This document shows, piece by piece, positions 55,721-63,574 of a DNA stretch of 64,000 nucleotides (the stretch's first letter is position 1; each line of letters begins with the position of its first letter). A program made the position numbers and the translations under genes. This DNA is from Azohydromonas caseinilytica (GTDB lineage: Bacteria > Pseudomonadota > Gammaproteobacteria > Burkholderiales > Burkholderiaceae_C): NCBI RefSeq assembly GCF_012927045.1, contig NZ_JABBFW010000019.1, positions 1 to 64,000 of the forward strand, written 5' to 3'. Under the pieces are notes generated by a model. That model was not told the DNA's origin. It ran no database searches and saw only the letters and a list, made by a program, of their open reading frames with translations.

Positions 55721-56691
55721 TTGTTTACCCCCAATCCATGGTCAATTGACGAGGCTCCCGGCCCTGCCGCCGGGACGTTCGACGTGTCGGTTTCACCGGG
55801 CCCGTTCGCCGCTTGGTTGCCCCCCGTGTTTTGCGGTTTTTCAGCAAACTTGCCGACCAGCTCGATCTTGGCCGCGCTGCGCAAGTCCTTGATATCCCGC
55901 TCGACCAGCTCGCGCTTGCGCTGGGTGCTCAGATATTGATCAATTGCCGGCCGGGCCTTTTCCAGCGACACCGGCTGGCTCTGCGAGCCGGCAAGCGCGA
56001 TGACGATGGCGCCATTCGCGGTGGGTATCAGACGGGCCTGCCCGTCATTCATGCGGGCAAATTCATCGAGCTGTTCCAGCGGCAATTGCTCGGCGGCACG
56101 GACGGCTCGGTTTTGCACGAACCGGATGTCGCTGGATTGCAGGTATTTCGTGAATTCGCCCAGGTCCTTGGCCGCGGACAGCCGCTTGCCCACCTCGGGC
56201 AAACGATCCTGCCCGACCTGGATATTGATTTCGTGCAGTTGGTAAATGCGGCGCTCGCTGAACAGCGCGGGCTTGTCCTTGTAGAACTTCTCGACTTCCG
56301 CCGCCGTCGGCTTGGCGGCGGCCTCGGCGACGCGCTCCAGGTAGGCCCGGGCCAGCACGTCGCGCTTGGCGGCCTCCAGGGCCTGCAGCACGGCGGGCTG
56401 CCGGTCGATCTTGAGGTCCAGCGCCTTCTGCAGCGCCAGCTCCTGGTCGATCAGGCGATCGAGCACCTGCCGGCTGGCCGCCTCCACCGAGTCCTGCCGC
56501 ACGTCCTGCTGCTGCAGCACGTAGTTGAGCTGGTGGACGGAAATCTCCTTGTCATTCACCCGGGCTGCGACCTGCGTTGCCGGCTTGTCCTTTTTGTCGC
56601 CGCAGGCCGCCAAAAGCCCAAGCAGCAACGGCGCCATCACCACGGCGCGCAGCAGATTTTGACCAACAGCCCGGGGCATTAACGGCGACAT
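55717..56691 (-). CDS. epsD: EpsD family peptidyl-prolyl cis-trans isomerase lipoprotein
   Basis: A 324-residue lipoprotein (signal peptide, lipobox LLAACG, Cys ~30). A SurA/parvulin-like N-terminal helical region (VNDKEISVHQLNYVLQQQDV) precedes a parvulin-type rotamase domain (~150-260). It belongs to the EpsD family found with XrtB exosortase systems and probably folds export or PEP-CTERM proteins. It is the first gene of the long minus-strand operon; AGGAGG lies 8 bp before the ATG at 56691. A longer frame upstream is unsupported. Confidence 0.92.
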   Translation of the reverse strand: MSPLMPRAVGQNLLRAVVMAPLLLGLLAACGDKKDKPATQVAARVNDKEISVHQLNYVLQQQDVRQDSVEAASRQVLDRLIDQELALQKALDLKIDRQPAVLQALEAAKRDVLARAYLERVAEAAAKPTAAEVEKFYKDKPALFSERRIYQLHEINIQVGQDRLPEVGKRLSAAKDLGEFTKYLQSSDIRFVQNRAVRAAEQLPLEQLDEFARMNDGQARLIPTANGAIVIALAGSQSQPVSLEKARPAIDQYLSTQRKRELVERDIKDLRSAAKIELVGKFAEKPQNTGGNQAANGPGETDTSNVPAAGPGASSIDHGLGVNK

Positions 56692-57083
56692 GGGTCGTGT
56701 CCTCCTGATAGCTATTTGCACGAACCGCCAGCCCGAATTTGACGAGTCAACGTGAGAACCTGCAGCTGGATGCACTCGATGGGGCGAAGTAAACCCTTTT
56801 CAACAATCCAGCGGCAGCCCCGTGAACACGGGTACTAACGAGAACAGGGGTTTCCCGTAGAAATAGTCCACCCTCACTTCGGTAGCGAATCAGGCATCCC
56901 GGAATGCTAAGGTTTATCGGGACCCGCGAAATACGCATGAAAATGTGCATGAGGTAAATCTTTGAAACATCACTTTTCCATGCTCAGAGTTTTGTGCTTT
57001 CGCATGTCTCGGCAGCATCCCTGTTATAGCAATGGGTACTGCAAAAAGTTCTGCTGCTTTCACCTTTTTGCCGGAGCCCTCCC
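56692..57083. promoter_or_regulatory. divergent control region of the eps operon and the right-hand glycosyltransferase gene
   Basis: 392 bp without a gene. It must hold promoters in both directions. A palindrome CCCGTG-AA-CACGGG lies at 56819-56832, 128 bp before epsD, and is a candidate operator. No consensus sigma-70 or sigma-54 promoter stands out. The DNA is clearly richer in A/T than the flanking genes. Confidence 0.5.
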
Positions 57084-58178
57084 GTGAAAGTCTTGCATGT
57101 CATCAACGGGGAATATTACGCAGGGGCCGAAAAGGTTCAGGACCTGTTGGCCATGGAATTGACGGCGCTGGGCCACGAGGTGAGTTTCGTGTGCTTCAAG
57201 CCGGACAAATTTCCCGCGCTGCGTACGAGCCGCCATATTTGCCTGCACTCCATGCCCATGCGGCACCGTTTTGATTTGGGCTGCGCCCGGCAGGTGGCGG
57301 CGCTGGTGCGCCAGGGCGGTTTCAGGCTGCTGCACACGCATTCGCCGCGGGGCGCGATGGTAGGCCGGATGGTGAGCACGCTGACAGGCGTGCCGATGGT
57401 CCACCATGTCCACAGCCCGGCGGCGCGCGACACGGAAACGCCCCTGATGAACCGCATCAATTGCGTGGTCGAGCGGCTGAGCGCCTCGTCCATCGAGGCG
57501 CTGATCCCGGTGTCGCGCAGCCTGGAGCGCTACCTGGTCGATCAGGGATTCGCGCGCCAGCGCATCTTCACGGTCCCCAATGGCGTGCCGACGCCGGGGC
57601 CGCTGCCTTCCCGCGACAAACCGACCGCGCCCTGGCGTATCGGCGCGGTGGCGCTGTTCAGGCCGCGCAAGGGCATCGAGATATTGCTGCGCGCCGCGGC
57701 TCAGTTATTGCAGCAGGGCCGGCCGTTGCGGGTCGTGGCCGTGGGAGGTTTCGAAACACCGGCGTACGAGCAGGAAATTCGCGCGCTCTGCCGGAGCCTG
57801 GGTATTTCCGATCATGTGGACTGGCTGGGTTTTACCCGGGACGTCAATGGCGCCCTGTCCCGGCTCGACGTGATGGTATTGCCCAGCCTTTATGGCGAAG
57901 GCATGCCCATGGCGGTATTGGAAGCCATGGCCGTGGGCGTGCCGGTGGTGGCCTCCGATGTGGAAGGTATTCCCGAGGTCCTGGAGCATGGCCGCACCGG
58001 CCTGGTCGTGCCGTCCGGCAATGCGACCGCCCTGGCCATGGAATTGGCCGCGCTGATGGATGGGCGCCATGACTGGGCCCGCATCCGGCAGGACGCCTAC
58101 CGCGTGCAATGCGAGCGTTATTCCTCGGCAAGCATGGCGCGCGCCGTCTCCGATATTTATGCCCATGTGCTTTCCTGA
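57084..58178 (+). CDS. GT4-family glycosyltransferase
   Basis: A 364-residue GT-B enzyme starting VLHVINGEYYAGAEKVQDLL, with the donor-site signature PSLYGEGMPMAVLEAMAVG (E-x7-E around residues 275-285) and the usual close GIPEVLEHGRTGLVV. It probably adds a sugar to the lipid-linked repeat unit. It heads a plus-strand set with a dehydrogenase and an Alg14/13-type enzyme, and is divergent from epsD. Confidence 0.93.
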   Translation: MKVLHVINGEYYAGAEKVQDLLAMELTALGHEVSFVCFKPDKFPALRTSRHICLHSMPMRHRFDLGCARQVAALVRQGGFRLLHTHSPRGAMVGRMVSTLTGVPMVHHVHSPAARDTETPLMNRINCVVERLSASSIEALIPVSRSLERYLVDQGFARQRIFTVPNGVPTPGPLPSRDKPTAPWRIGAVALFRPRKGIEILLRAAAQLLQQGRPLRVVAVGGFETPAYEQEIRALCRSLGISDHVDWLGFTRDVNGALSRLDVMVLPSLYGEGMPMAVLEAMAVGVPVVASDVEGIPEVLEHGRTGLVVPSGNATALAMELAALMDGRHDWARIRQDAYRVQCERYSSASMARAVSDIYAHVLS

Positions 58179-58217
58179 ATTCGGGGCGCATGCCTTTTTG
58201 CATTTTTGGAACCTGCG

Positions 58218-59315
58218 ATGATCAAAACTGCGGTAGTGGGCCTGGGCAAGATGGGGCTGTCTCATCTGGCCATCGTGCGTGCGCATCCCGATATAGAGCT
58301 GGTGGCCGGATGTGATTCATCCGGCTATTTGACGGATGTGCTGTCCACCTATTCCGGCCTGAAATGCCATGCCGATTTCGACCGGCTGCTGGCGGAGGAG
58401 CAGCTGGACGCGGTGGTGATCGCCACGCCCTCCCGCTCCCATGCCGCGATGGTGACGAAGGCGCTGGAGCGCGGGCTGCACGTGTTCTGCGAGAAGCCCT
58501 TCGTGCTCGACCCCGCCGATGGCGTGCGCCTGGTGGAGCTGGCGCAGCAGAAGCGCGTGGTCAACCAAGTGGGCTATCACTACCGCTTCGTCGGCGCCTT
58601 CCAGGAGGCGGCGCGCATCGTGCGCAGCGGCGCGCTGGGTGAGGTGCACCATGTGCGCGCCGAGGCCTACGGGCCGGTGGTGCTGCGTCCCAGCGGCTCC
58701 ACTTGGCGCTCGACCAAGGTGGAAGGCGGCGGCGCGCTCTACGACTACGCCTGCCACGCGCTGGACCTGCTGAACTACGTGGCCGGCAAGCCCTCCGGCG
58801 TCCAGGGCGTGGTGCGGCACAACGTGTTCTCGCGCGACGTGGACGACGAGGTGTACGCGCTGTTCCGCTATCCCGGCGGCGCCAGCGCCCAGCTCAGCGT
58901 CAACTGGAGCGACGACAGCCACCGCAAGATGTCCACGTCCATCACGGTCTGGGGCACGCGCGGGCGCCTCACCGCGGACCGGCAGGAATGCCAGCTGTTC
59001 CTGCGCCAGAGCCACGACGCCCTGCCCGGCGTGCCCAAGGGCTGGTCGGTGCGCTACACCACCGACCTCACCCAGGAGGTCTGGTATTACCTGCGCGGCG
59101 AGGAGTATTCGGCGCAGATCGATTACTTCGTGCAAAGCATCAGGCAGGGCCGCACCGACGGCGAAAACACCTTCCGCTCCGCGCTGGAAACCGACCAGCT
59201 GGTAGCGATGCTGCTGGAGAGCGAAGCCGGGGCGCCGCAGCGCGCGTACGAGCCGGCGGCCGTGCCGGAGCGGCGCGGCGGGCTGTGGTCGCGCCTGATC
59301 GGGGAACGGCCGTGA
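58218..59315 (+). CDS. Gfo/Idh/MocA-family oxidoreductase
   Basis: A 365-residue NAD(P)-dependent sugar dehydrogenase. The Rossmann motif GLGKMG is at ~8-13, EKP is at ~93-95 in HVFCEKPF, and GYHYRF follows near 120. It likely makes a modified nucleotide sugar for the polysaccharide. The first ~60 codons use more A/T than the rest, which is strongly GC-rich. The ATG at 58218 is taken because the Rossmann motif begins at once. Confidence 0.9.
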   Translation: MIKTAVVGLGKMGLSHLAIVRAHPDIELVAGCDSSGYLTDVLSTYSGLKCHADFDRLLAEEQLDAVVIATPSRSHAAMVTKALERGLHVFCEKPFVLDPADGVRLVELAQQKRVVNQVGYHYRFVGAFQEAARIVRSGALGEVHHVRAEAYGPVVLRPSGSTWRSTKVEGGGALYDYACHALDLLNYVAGKPSGVQGVVRHNVFSRDVDDEVYALFRYPGGASAQLSVNWSDDSHRKMSTSITVWGTRGRLTADRQECQLFLRQSHDALPGVPKGWSVRYTTDLTQEVWYYLRGEEYSAQIDYFVQSIRQGRTDGENTFRSALETDQLVAMLLESEAGAPQRAYEPAAVPERRGGLWSRLIGERP

Positions 59316-59396
59316 TGGCCGGGCGCCTTTCCGATTCGCAGGCCTTCGGCCTCGAATTTCGCCTTTGCCTTTAACGCCTTGCCGGGGTCAGCTTTC

Positions 59397-60266
59397 ATGG
59401 ATCGAGTGCTTTTCGGGGATAACCAATTTTTCGGCGTGAACCACATGTCCGAGGAAAAGGCGCGGGCGCAGGCCATGCGCTTTCAGGACAACGCCGCCAT
59501 CATCAAGGTCTTGGATGCCGCCTACCAGGAGGGCATTCGCACTTTCATGTGCACCACGCATGACCGGGTGGCCGAGATTTGCGATCACTTTCGCACGCAT
59601 CGCGACAAGTATCCGGATTACACCTTCTACCCTTGCATGCCCTATGCACACAAGTATGCGAATGCCGTGACCGAATACGGGATGATCGAGGCGCTGCGGC
59701 GTTTTTTGCCCGATGAAAATTCACTGGGCGCCATGCTGAAAGGCGGCATGGCGCTGGCCAACAAGGATATCGATAAAATCCTGCAATTGCTGGTCGATGC
59801 CGAAATGAAAATGTTCCGCGGCCTGCCCACGCCGGTCATTTTCATTCAAAACGTCATCACCGACCTGCTGCTGGGCCTGAATCTCAAGCCGGTGCTGCGC
59901 ATGTTCCATGACCATGTGCGCAAGGCCTATGGCGCCGAGCCGGGTTTCATCACCATGAATTTGCCCAAGCTGCTCGACGTGCTGGACGAATTGGGTATCG
60001 AAAACCCGATCGTCTGCGCCAACATCAACAAGATCGGTTTTCGCATGTGCGGCGGCATCGCGGCTTACGAGGATGCGATCGCGAAAAGGCGCTTCCGGCC
60101 CGTGGCGATGTCGGTCCTGGCCTCGGGGGCGATCGCGCCCAAGGAAGCCATCGACTATGTCTGCCGCCAGCCGCGCATCGAGTCCATCGTTTTCGGCGCT
60201 TCGTCGCAGGCCAATATCCGGCACACCAAGCAGCTGATCGATGAATTGAGCTTGGCACCGCAATGA
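59397..60266 (+). CDS. TIM-barrel-like protein of unknown function (distant aldo/keto-reductase resemblance)
   Basis: A 289-residue protein not assigned to a family with confidence. It starts DRVLFGDNQFFGVNHMSEEKA, and its C-terminus (SVLASGAIAPKEAIDYVCRQ, then SIVFGASSQANIRHTKQLID) has the rhythm of an aldo/keto reductase or related TIM barrel. The catalytic Asp-Tyr-Lys-His set of AKRs is not evident. A Met-rich middle section and several His are notable. It lies between the dehydrogenase and pssD-like genes, overlapping the latter by 4 bp, so a sugar-related task is likely. Codon use has lower GC than its neighbours. Confidence 0.75.
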   Translation: MDRVLFGDNQFFGVNHMSEEKARAQAMRFQDNAAIIKVLDAAYQEGIRTFMCTTHDRVAEICDHFRTHRDKYPDYTFYPCMPYAHKYANAVTEYGMIEALRRFLPDENSLGAMLKGGMALANKDIDKILQLLVDAEMKMFRGLPTPVIFIQNVITDLLLGLNLKPVLRMFHDHVRKAYGAEPGFITMNLPKLLDVLDELGIENPIVCANINKIGFRMCGGIAAYEDAIAKRRFRPVAMSVLASGAIAPKEAIDYVCRQPRIESIVFGASSQANIRHTKQLIDELSLAPQ

Positions 60267-60727
60267 AACTCGTCGTCGGCGCCTCCGCAGGCGGGCATGC
60301 CAACGAGCTGCAGATCCTGCTGCGCAACGCCCGCGGCCTGTGGCCCGCGGAACCGGCGGCCTACATCACCACCATGGCGATCGCGGCCTCCGGCTTCGAC
60401 AGCGGCGGCCGCCCGGTGCACGTCATCGGCGAGTGCGATCGCCGCAAGCCCTTGCAGGCCGTGGGGGTGCTGGGGCGCACGCTGTGGCTGGCCTGGCGCG
60501 AGCGGCCGGACGTGGTCGTGACCACGGGCTCGATGCCGCTGGCCCTGTTCTGCATCTGGGCCAAGCTGCTGGGCGCCAAGGTGGTGTGGATCGACAGCGT
60601 GGCCCAGATCGAAAAGCTCTCGGTCAGCGGGCGGCTGATGCGCCGCGTGGCCGACCTGTGCCTGGCGCAGTGGCCGGCCGTCGCGGCGCGCTACCGGGGC
60701 GTCGAATACGCGGGGGAGGTGCTGTGA
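60263..60727 (+). CDS. Alg14/PssD-like glycosyltransferase membrane subunit
   Basis: A 154-residue protein of the Alg14 family, the membrane-anchoring half of a split GT28-type glycosyltransferase. ASAGGHANELQILL (~7-20) replaces the usual GSGGHxxE start, and TTGSMPLALFCIWAKLLGAKVVWIDS is typical of the family. It pairs with the Alg13-like protein encoded immediately downstream, with a GTGA overlap. Confidence 0.88.
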   Translation: MKLVVGASAGGHANELQILLRNARGLWPAEPAAYITTMAIAASGFDSGGRPVHVIGECDRRKPLQAVGVLGRTLWLAWRERPDVVVTTGSMPLALFCIWAKLLGAKVVWIDSVAQIEKLSVSGRLMRRVADLCLAQWPAVAARYRGVEYAGEVL

Positions 60728-61215
60728 TCCTGCTCACCGTCGGCAGCATGTTTCCCTTCGACCGGCTGGTGCGCGAGGTGGACGCCCTGGTGGCGGCCGG
60801 GCGCATCGGCGAGGAGGTGGTAGCGCAGATCGGCGACGGCCAATACGAGCCGTGCCACATGCCTTTCCACCGCTTCCTGTCCCGGCTGGAGTTCGAGGCG
60901 CTGCTCGGCCAGGCTTCGATGCTGGTCAGCCACGCGGGCGCCGGCACCATCGCCATGGCGCTGCAGCACCACAAGCGGTTGCTAGTGGTGCCGCGGCTGG
61001 CACGCTTTGGCGAGCATGTGAACGACCACCAGATCGCCACGGCGCGCCGCTTCGAGGAGCTGCAGCACGTGCTGGTGGCCTACGAGCTGGAGCAGCTGCC
61101 CGAGCGGCTGCAGGCGCTGCGGCAGTTCGAGCCGCGCCGGCGCGAGGCCTCGCCGCAGCGGCTGGCCGAGCGCATCGGCCAGTTCCTGGCTACCGAGTGC
61201 GGCCCGCGCGGCTGA
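60724..61215 (+). CDS. Alg13/PssE-like glycosyltransferase catalytic subunit
   Basis: A 163-residue protein starting with GTG inside the stop of the previous gene. It begins ILLTVGSMFPFDRLVREVD and contains SHAGAGTIAMALQHHKRLLVVPR, the GT28 donor-site segment of Alg13/PssE. With the Alg14-like protein it would form one glycosyltransferase that adds the second sugar to a lipid-linked primer. It is the last gene of the polysaccharide locus. Confidence 0.88.
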   Translation: MILLTVGSMFPFDRLVREVDALVAAGRIGEEVVAQIGDGQYEPCHMPFHRFLSRLEFEALLGQASMLVSHAGAGTIAMALQHHKRLLVVPRLARFGEHVNDHQIATARRFEELQHVLVAYELEQLPERLQALRQFEPRRREASPQRLAERIGQFLATECGPRG

Positions 61216-61250
61216 CAGGGGCCGTCCGTTTCAGGCGCCGGCGGCGCCGC

Positions 61251-61982
61251 TCAGCACTTGATGCCCACGTGCAGCGCCACCACGCCGCCGGTGAGGTTGT
61301 GCACGTCCACGTGGCCGAAGCCGGCCGACTTCATCATGGCCTTGAGCGTGCCCTGGTCCGGGTGCATGCGGATCGACTCGGCCAGGTAGCGGTAGCTGTC
61401 GGCATCGCCGGCCACGATCTGGCCCAGGAAGGGCAGCACCTTGAACGAGTAGAGGTCGTAGACCTTCTGCAGCGGCGCGGCCACCTTGGAGAACTCCAGC
61501 ACCAGCAGCCGCCCGCCCGGCTTGAGCACGCGCGCCATCTCGGCCAGCGCCGAGTCCTTGTGCGTCATGTTGCGCAGGCCGAAGGCCACGCTCACGAGGT
61601 CGAAGGTGGCGTCGCGGAAAGGCAGCTTCTCGGCGTCGCAGATGGAGCTCGGCAGCACCTTGCCCTCGTCGAGCAGCCGGTCGCGGCCCTGGCGCAGCAT
61701 GGCCTCGTTGATGTCGGTGTGCACCACCAGGCCGCTGGCGCCCACGCGCGGCGCGAAGGCGCGGGCCAGGTCGCCCGTGCCGCCGGCGATGTCGAGCACG
61801 CGCTGGCCTTCGCGCAGGTTGGCCACCGCCACGGTGTAGGCCTTCCAGGCGCGGTGCAGGCCCATCGACATCAGGTCGTTCATCACGTCGTACTTGGACG
61901 CGACGGAATCGAACACGCCGCGCACGCGGCTGGCCTTCTCCTGCTCGTCGACGGTCTGGAATCCGAAATGGGTCTGGCTCAT
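61251..61982 (-). CDS. ubiE: ubiquinone/menaquinone biosynthesis C-methyltransferase
   Basis: A 243-residue SAM-dependent methyltransferase acting in ubiquinone synthesis. The SAM motif is [13 protein letters not shown] near residue 62, followed by motif [19 protein letters not shown] near 115, which carries the UbiE signature. Length fits the family. The ATG at 61982 (MSQTHFGF) is preferred over one four codons earlier. It sits 8 bp after a DUF971 gene, a usual neighbour in Burkholderiales. Confidence 0.95.
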   Translation of the reverse strand: MSQTHFGFQTVDEQEKASRVRGVFDSVASKYDVMNDLMSMGLHRAWKAYTVAVANLREGQRVLDIAGGTGDLARAFAPRVGASGLVVHTDINEAMLRQGRDRLLDEGKVLPSSICDAEKLPFRDATFDLVSVAFGLRNMTHKDSALAEMARVLKPGGRLLVLEFSKVAAPLQKVYDLYSFKVLPFLGQIVAGDADSYRYLAESIRMHPDQGTLKAMMKSAGFGHVDVHNLTGGVVALHVGIKC

Positions 61983-61990
61983 GGATCGCT

Positions 61991-62401
61991 TCAATGGTGG
62001 TGGCCGCAGGACGAGCCCGCTTTCTCAGGCATGGCCGCGTCACGATCGACGCCGGCCGCCTGCAGCCGTTGTTCGTAGTCCTGCCACAGCCGCTCCTGCT
62101 GCGAGCCGAGGAAGTACAGGTAGTCCCAGGTGAAGATGCCGGAGTCGTGGCCGTCGGAGAAGCTGGGCTGCACCGCGTAATGGCCCACGGGCTCGATGCC
62201 CACGATCTCCACGTCGCGCTTGCCGGTCTGCAGCGTCTCCTGGCCGGGGCCATGGCCCTGCACCTCGGCCGAGGGCGAATACACGCGCATCAGCTCGAAG
62301 GGAATGCGAAAGCTCGCGCCATCGTCGAAGCTGATTTCCAGCTGCCTGGACTGCTGATGCACGGTGAGTGAGGTGGGCTGGTGCTGGAGGCTGCTGCTCA
62401 T
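61991..62401 (-). CDS. DUF971 (gamma-butyrobetaine hydroxylase-like N-terminal) domain protein
   Basis: A 136-residue protein consisting of one DUF971 domain (~10-105; [31 protein letters not shown] and [14 protein letters not shown]) and an extra tail that ends in CGHHH. The domain is a small metal-binding fold found at the N-terminus of gamma-butyrobetaine hydroxylase and in Fe-S scaffold-linked proteins. The Cys-His3 tail looks like an added metal site. It is cotranscribed with ubiE. Confidence 0.88.
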   Translation of the reverse strand: MSSSLQHQPTSLTVHQQSRQLEISFDDGASFRIPFELMRVYSPSAEVQGHGPGQETLQTGKRDVEIVGIEPVGHYAVQPSFSDGHDSGIFTWDYLYFLGSQQERLWQDYEQRLQAAGVDRDAAMPEKAGSSCGHHH

Positions 62402-62492
62402 GATGGCTCCGGGAATTTCGGCGCGCCCTGGGCGCGTGCGGGCCCGATTATCCCGCTGGCTAAGATCGCCCCATTTGCCCCGCGCCCGCCCC

Positions 62493-63482
62493 ATGACCGC
62501 CCTGCCCCGCCGCCGCCTGCTGCAAGCCGCTTCCGCCTCGTTGCTCACGCCACTGTTTCCGCTGGCGGCCCATGCCGAGGAGGCCGCCTGGCCTTCGAAA
62601 CCGATCCGCTGGGTGGTGGCCTACCCGGCCGGCGGCGGCTCCGATTTCCTGGCGCGCCAGCTCGCCCCGCAGATCGGCCGCCAGCTCGGCCAGACCATCT
62701 ACATCGAGAACCGCCCCGGCGCCGCCGGCATCATCGGCACCGACAACGCCGCCAAGGCCGCGCCCGACGGCTACACGCTGCTCACCGGCGACAACGGCGC
62801 GATGGTGTTCCACCAGGCGATGTACAAGCGCCTGCCCTACGACCCGCGCGACTTCGCCCCGGTGGGCTTCATGGCGCGCTTTCCGCTCATCGTGGTCGTG
62901 AATCCGAACGCCGGCTTCAGCGACGGCCGCCAGTGGCTGCAGGCGCTCAAGGCCAATCCGGGGCGCTACAGCTACGCCTCGCCCGGCATCGGCAGCCCGC
63001 ACCACCTGGCGATGGAACTGCTCAAGGAGCGCACCGGCAGCTTCGTGGTGCACGTGCCCTACCGCGGCACGGCCTTCGCGTCGCAGGACGTGATCGCCGG
63101 CCAGGTGCCCATGACGGTGCTCGACACCGCCGCCGGGCTGCCGCTGATCCGCAGCGGCAAGCTCAAGGCGCTGGCCGTGATGTCGGCGCACCGCATCCCC
63201 ACGCTGCCGCAGGTGCCGACGCTGCAGGAGCTGGGCCTGCGGGATTTCGAGGCCACGGCCTGGCAGGCGCTGTTCGTGCCGCGCGGCACGCCGGGGCCCA
63301 TCGTGCAGCGGCTGTCCGTGGAGATGCGCAAGGCGATCCTCGCGCCCGAGGTCAAGGCGCGGCTGGAGGACTTCGGCCTGGAGGTGCTGCCCGGCGACGG
63401 CCCGGCGCTGGCCGCCTTCCTGCAGAAGGAAACGGCCTTCTGGCACGCGCTCATCAAGGCCCGCCGCCTCGCGGCCGAATGA
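62493..63482 (+). CDS. Bug-family (tripartite tricarboxylate transporter) substrate-binding protein
   Basis: A 329-residue periplasmic receptor. The N-terminus looks like a Tat-type signal (RRRLLQAAS followed by a hydrophobic stretch, cleavage after AHA). The mature part begins WPSKPIRWVVAYPAGGGSDFLAR, the hallmark of Bug proteins, and continues with IENRPGAAGIIGTD. Bug receptors bind carboxylates and are very numerous in Burkholderiales. No TctAB membrane genes are adjacent, so it is an orphan receptor. Ligand unknown. Confidence 0.93.
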   Translation: MTALPRRRLLQAASASLLTPLFPLAAHAEEAAWPSKPIRWVVAYPAGGGSDFLARQLAPQIGRQLGQTIYIENRPGAAGIIGTDNAAKAAPDGYTLLTGDNGAMVFHQAMYKRLPYDPRDFAPVGFMARFPLIVVVNPNAGFSDGRQWLQALKANPGRYSYASPGIGSPHHLAMELLKERTGSFVVHVPYRGTAFASQDVIAGQVPMTVLDTAAGLPLIRSGKLKALAVMSAHRIPTLPQVPTLQELGLRDFEATAWQALFVPRGTPGPIVQRLSVEMRKAILAPEVKARLEDFGLEVLPGDGPALAAFLQKETAFWHALIKARRLAAE

Positions 63483-63574
63483 GGGGGTGAGGCGCCGCGG
63501 CAGGCTTTTGGCTTGCTGTGCGCGTCGCTCATGACAACAAACGGTCTTCGGTGTGACGCCGATGCGTCGGTGCG

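Noticed and set aside
56692-57083. A sigma-54 promoter in the eps control region
   Set aside because: No TGGCAC-N5-TTGCA-like pair with correct spacing was found on either strand.
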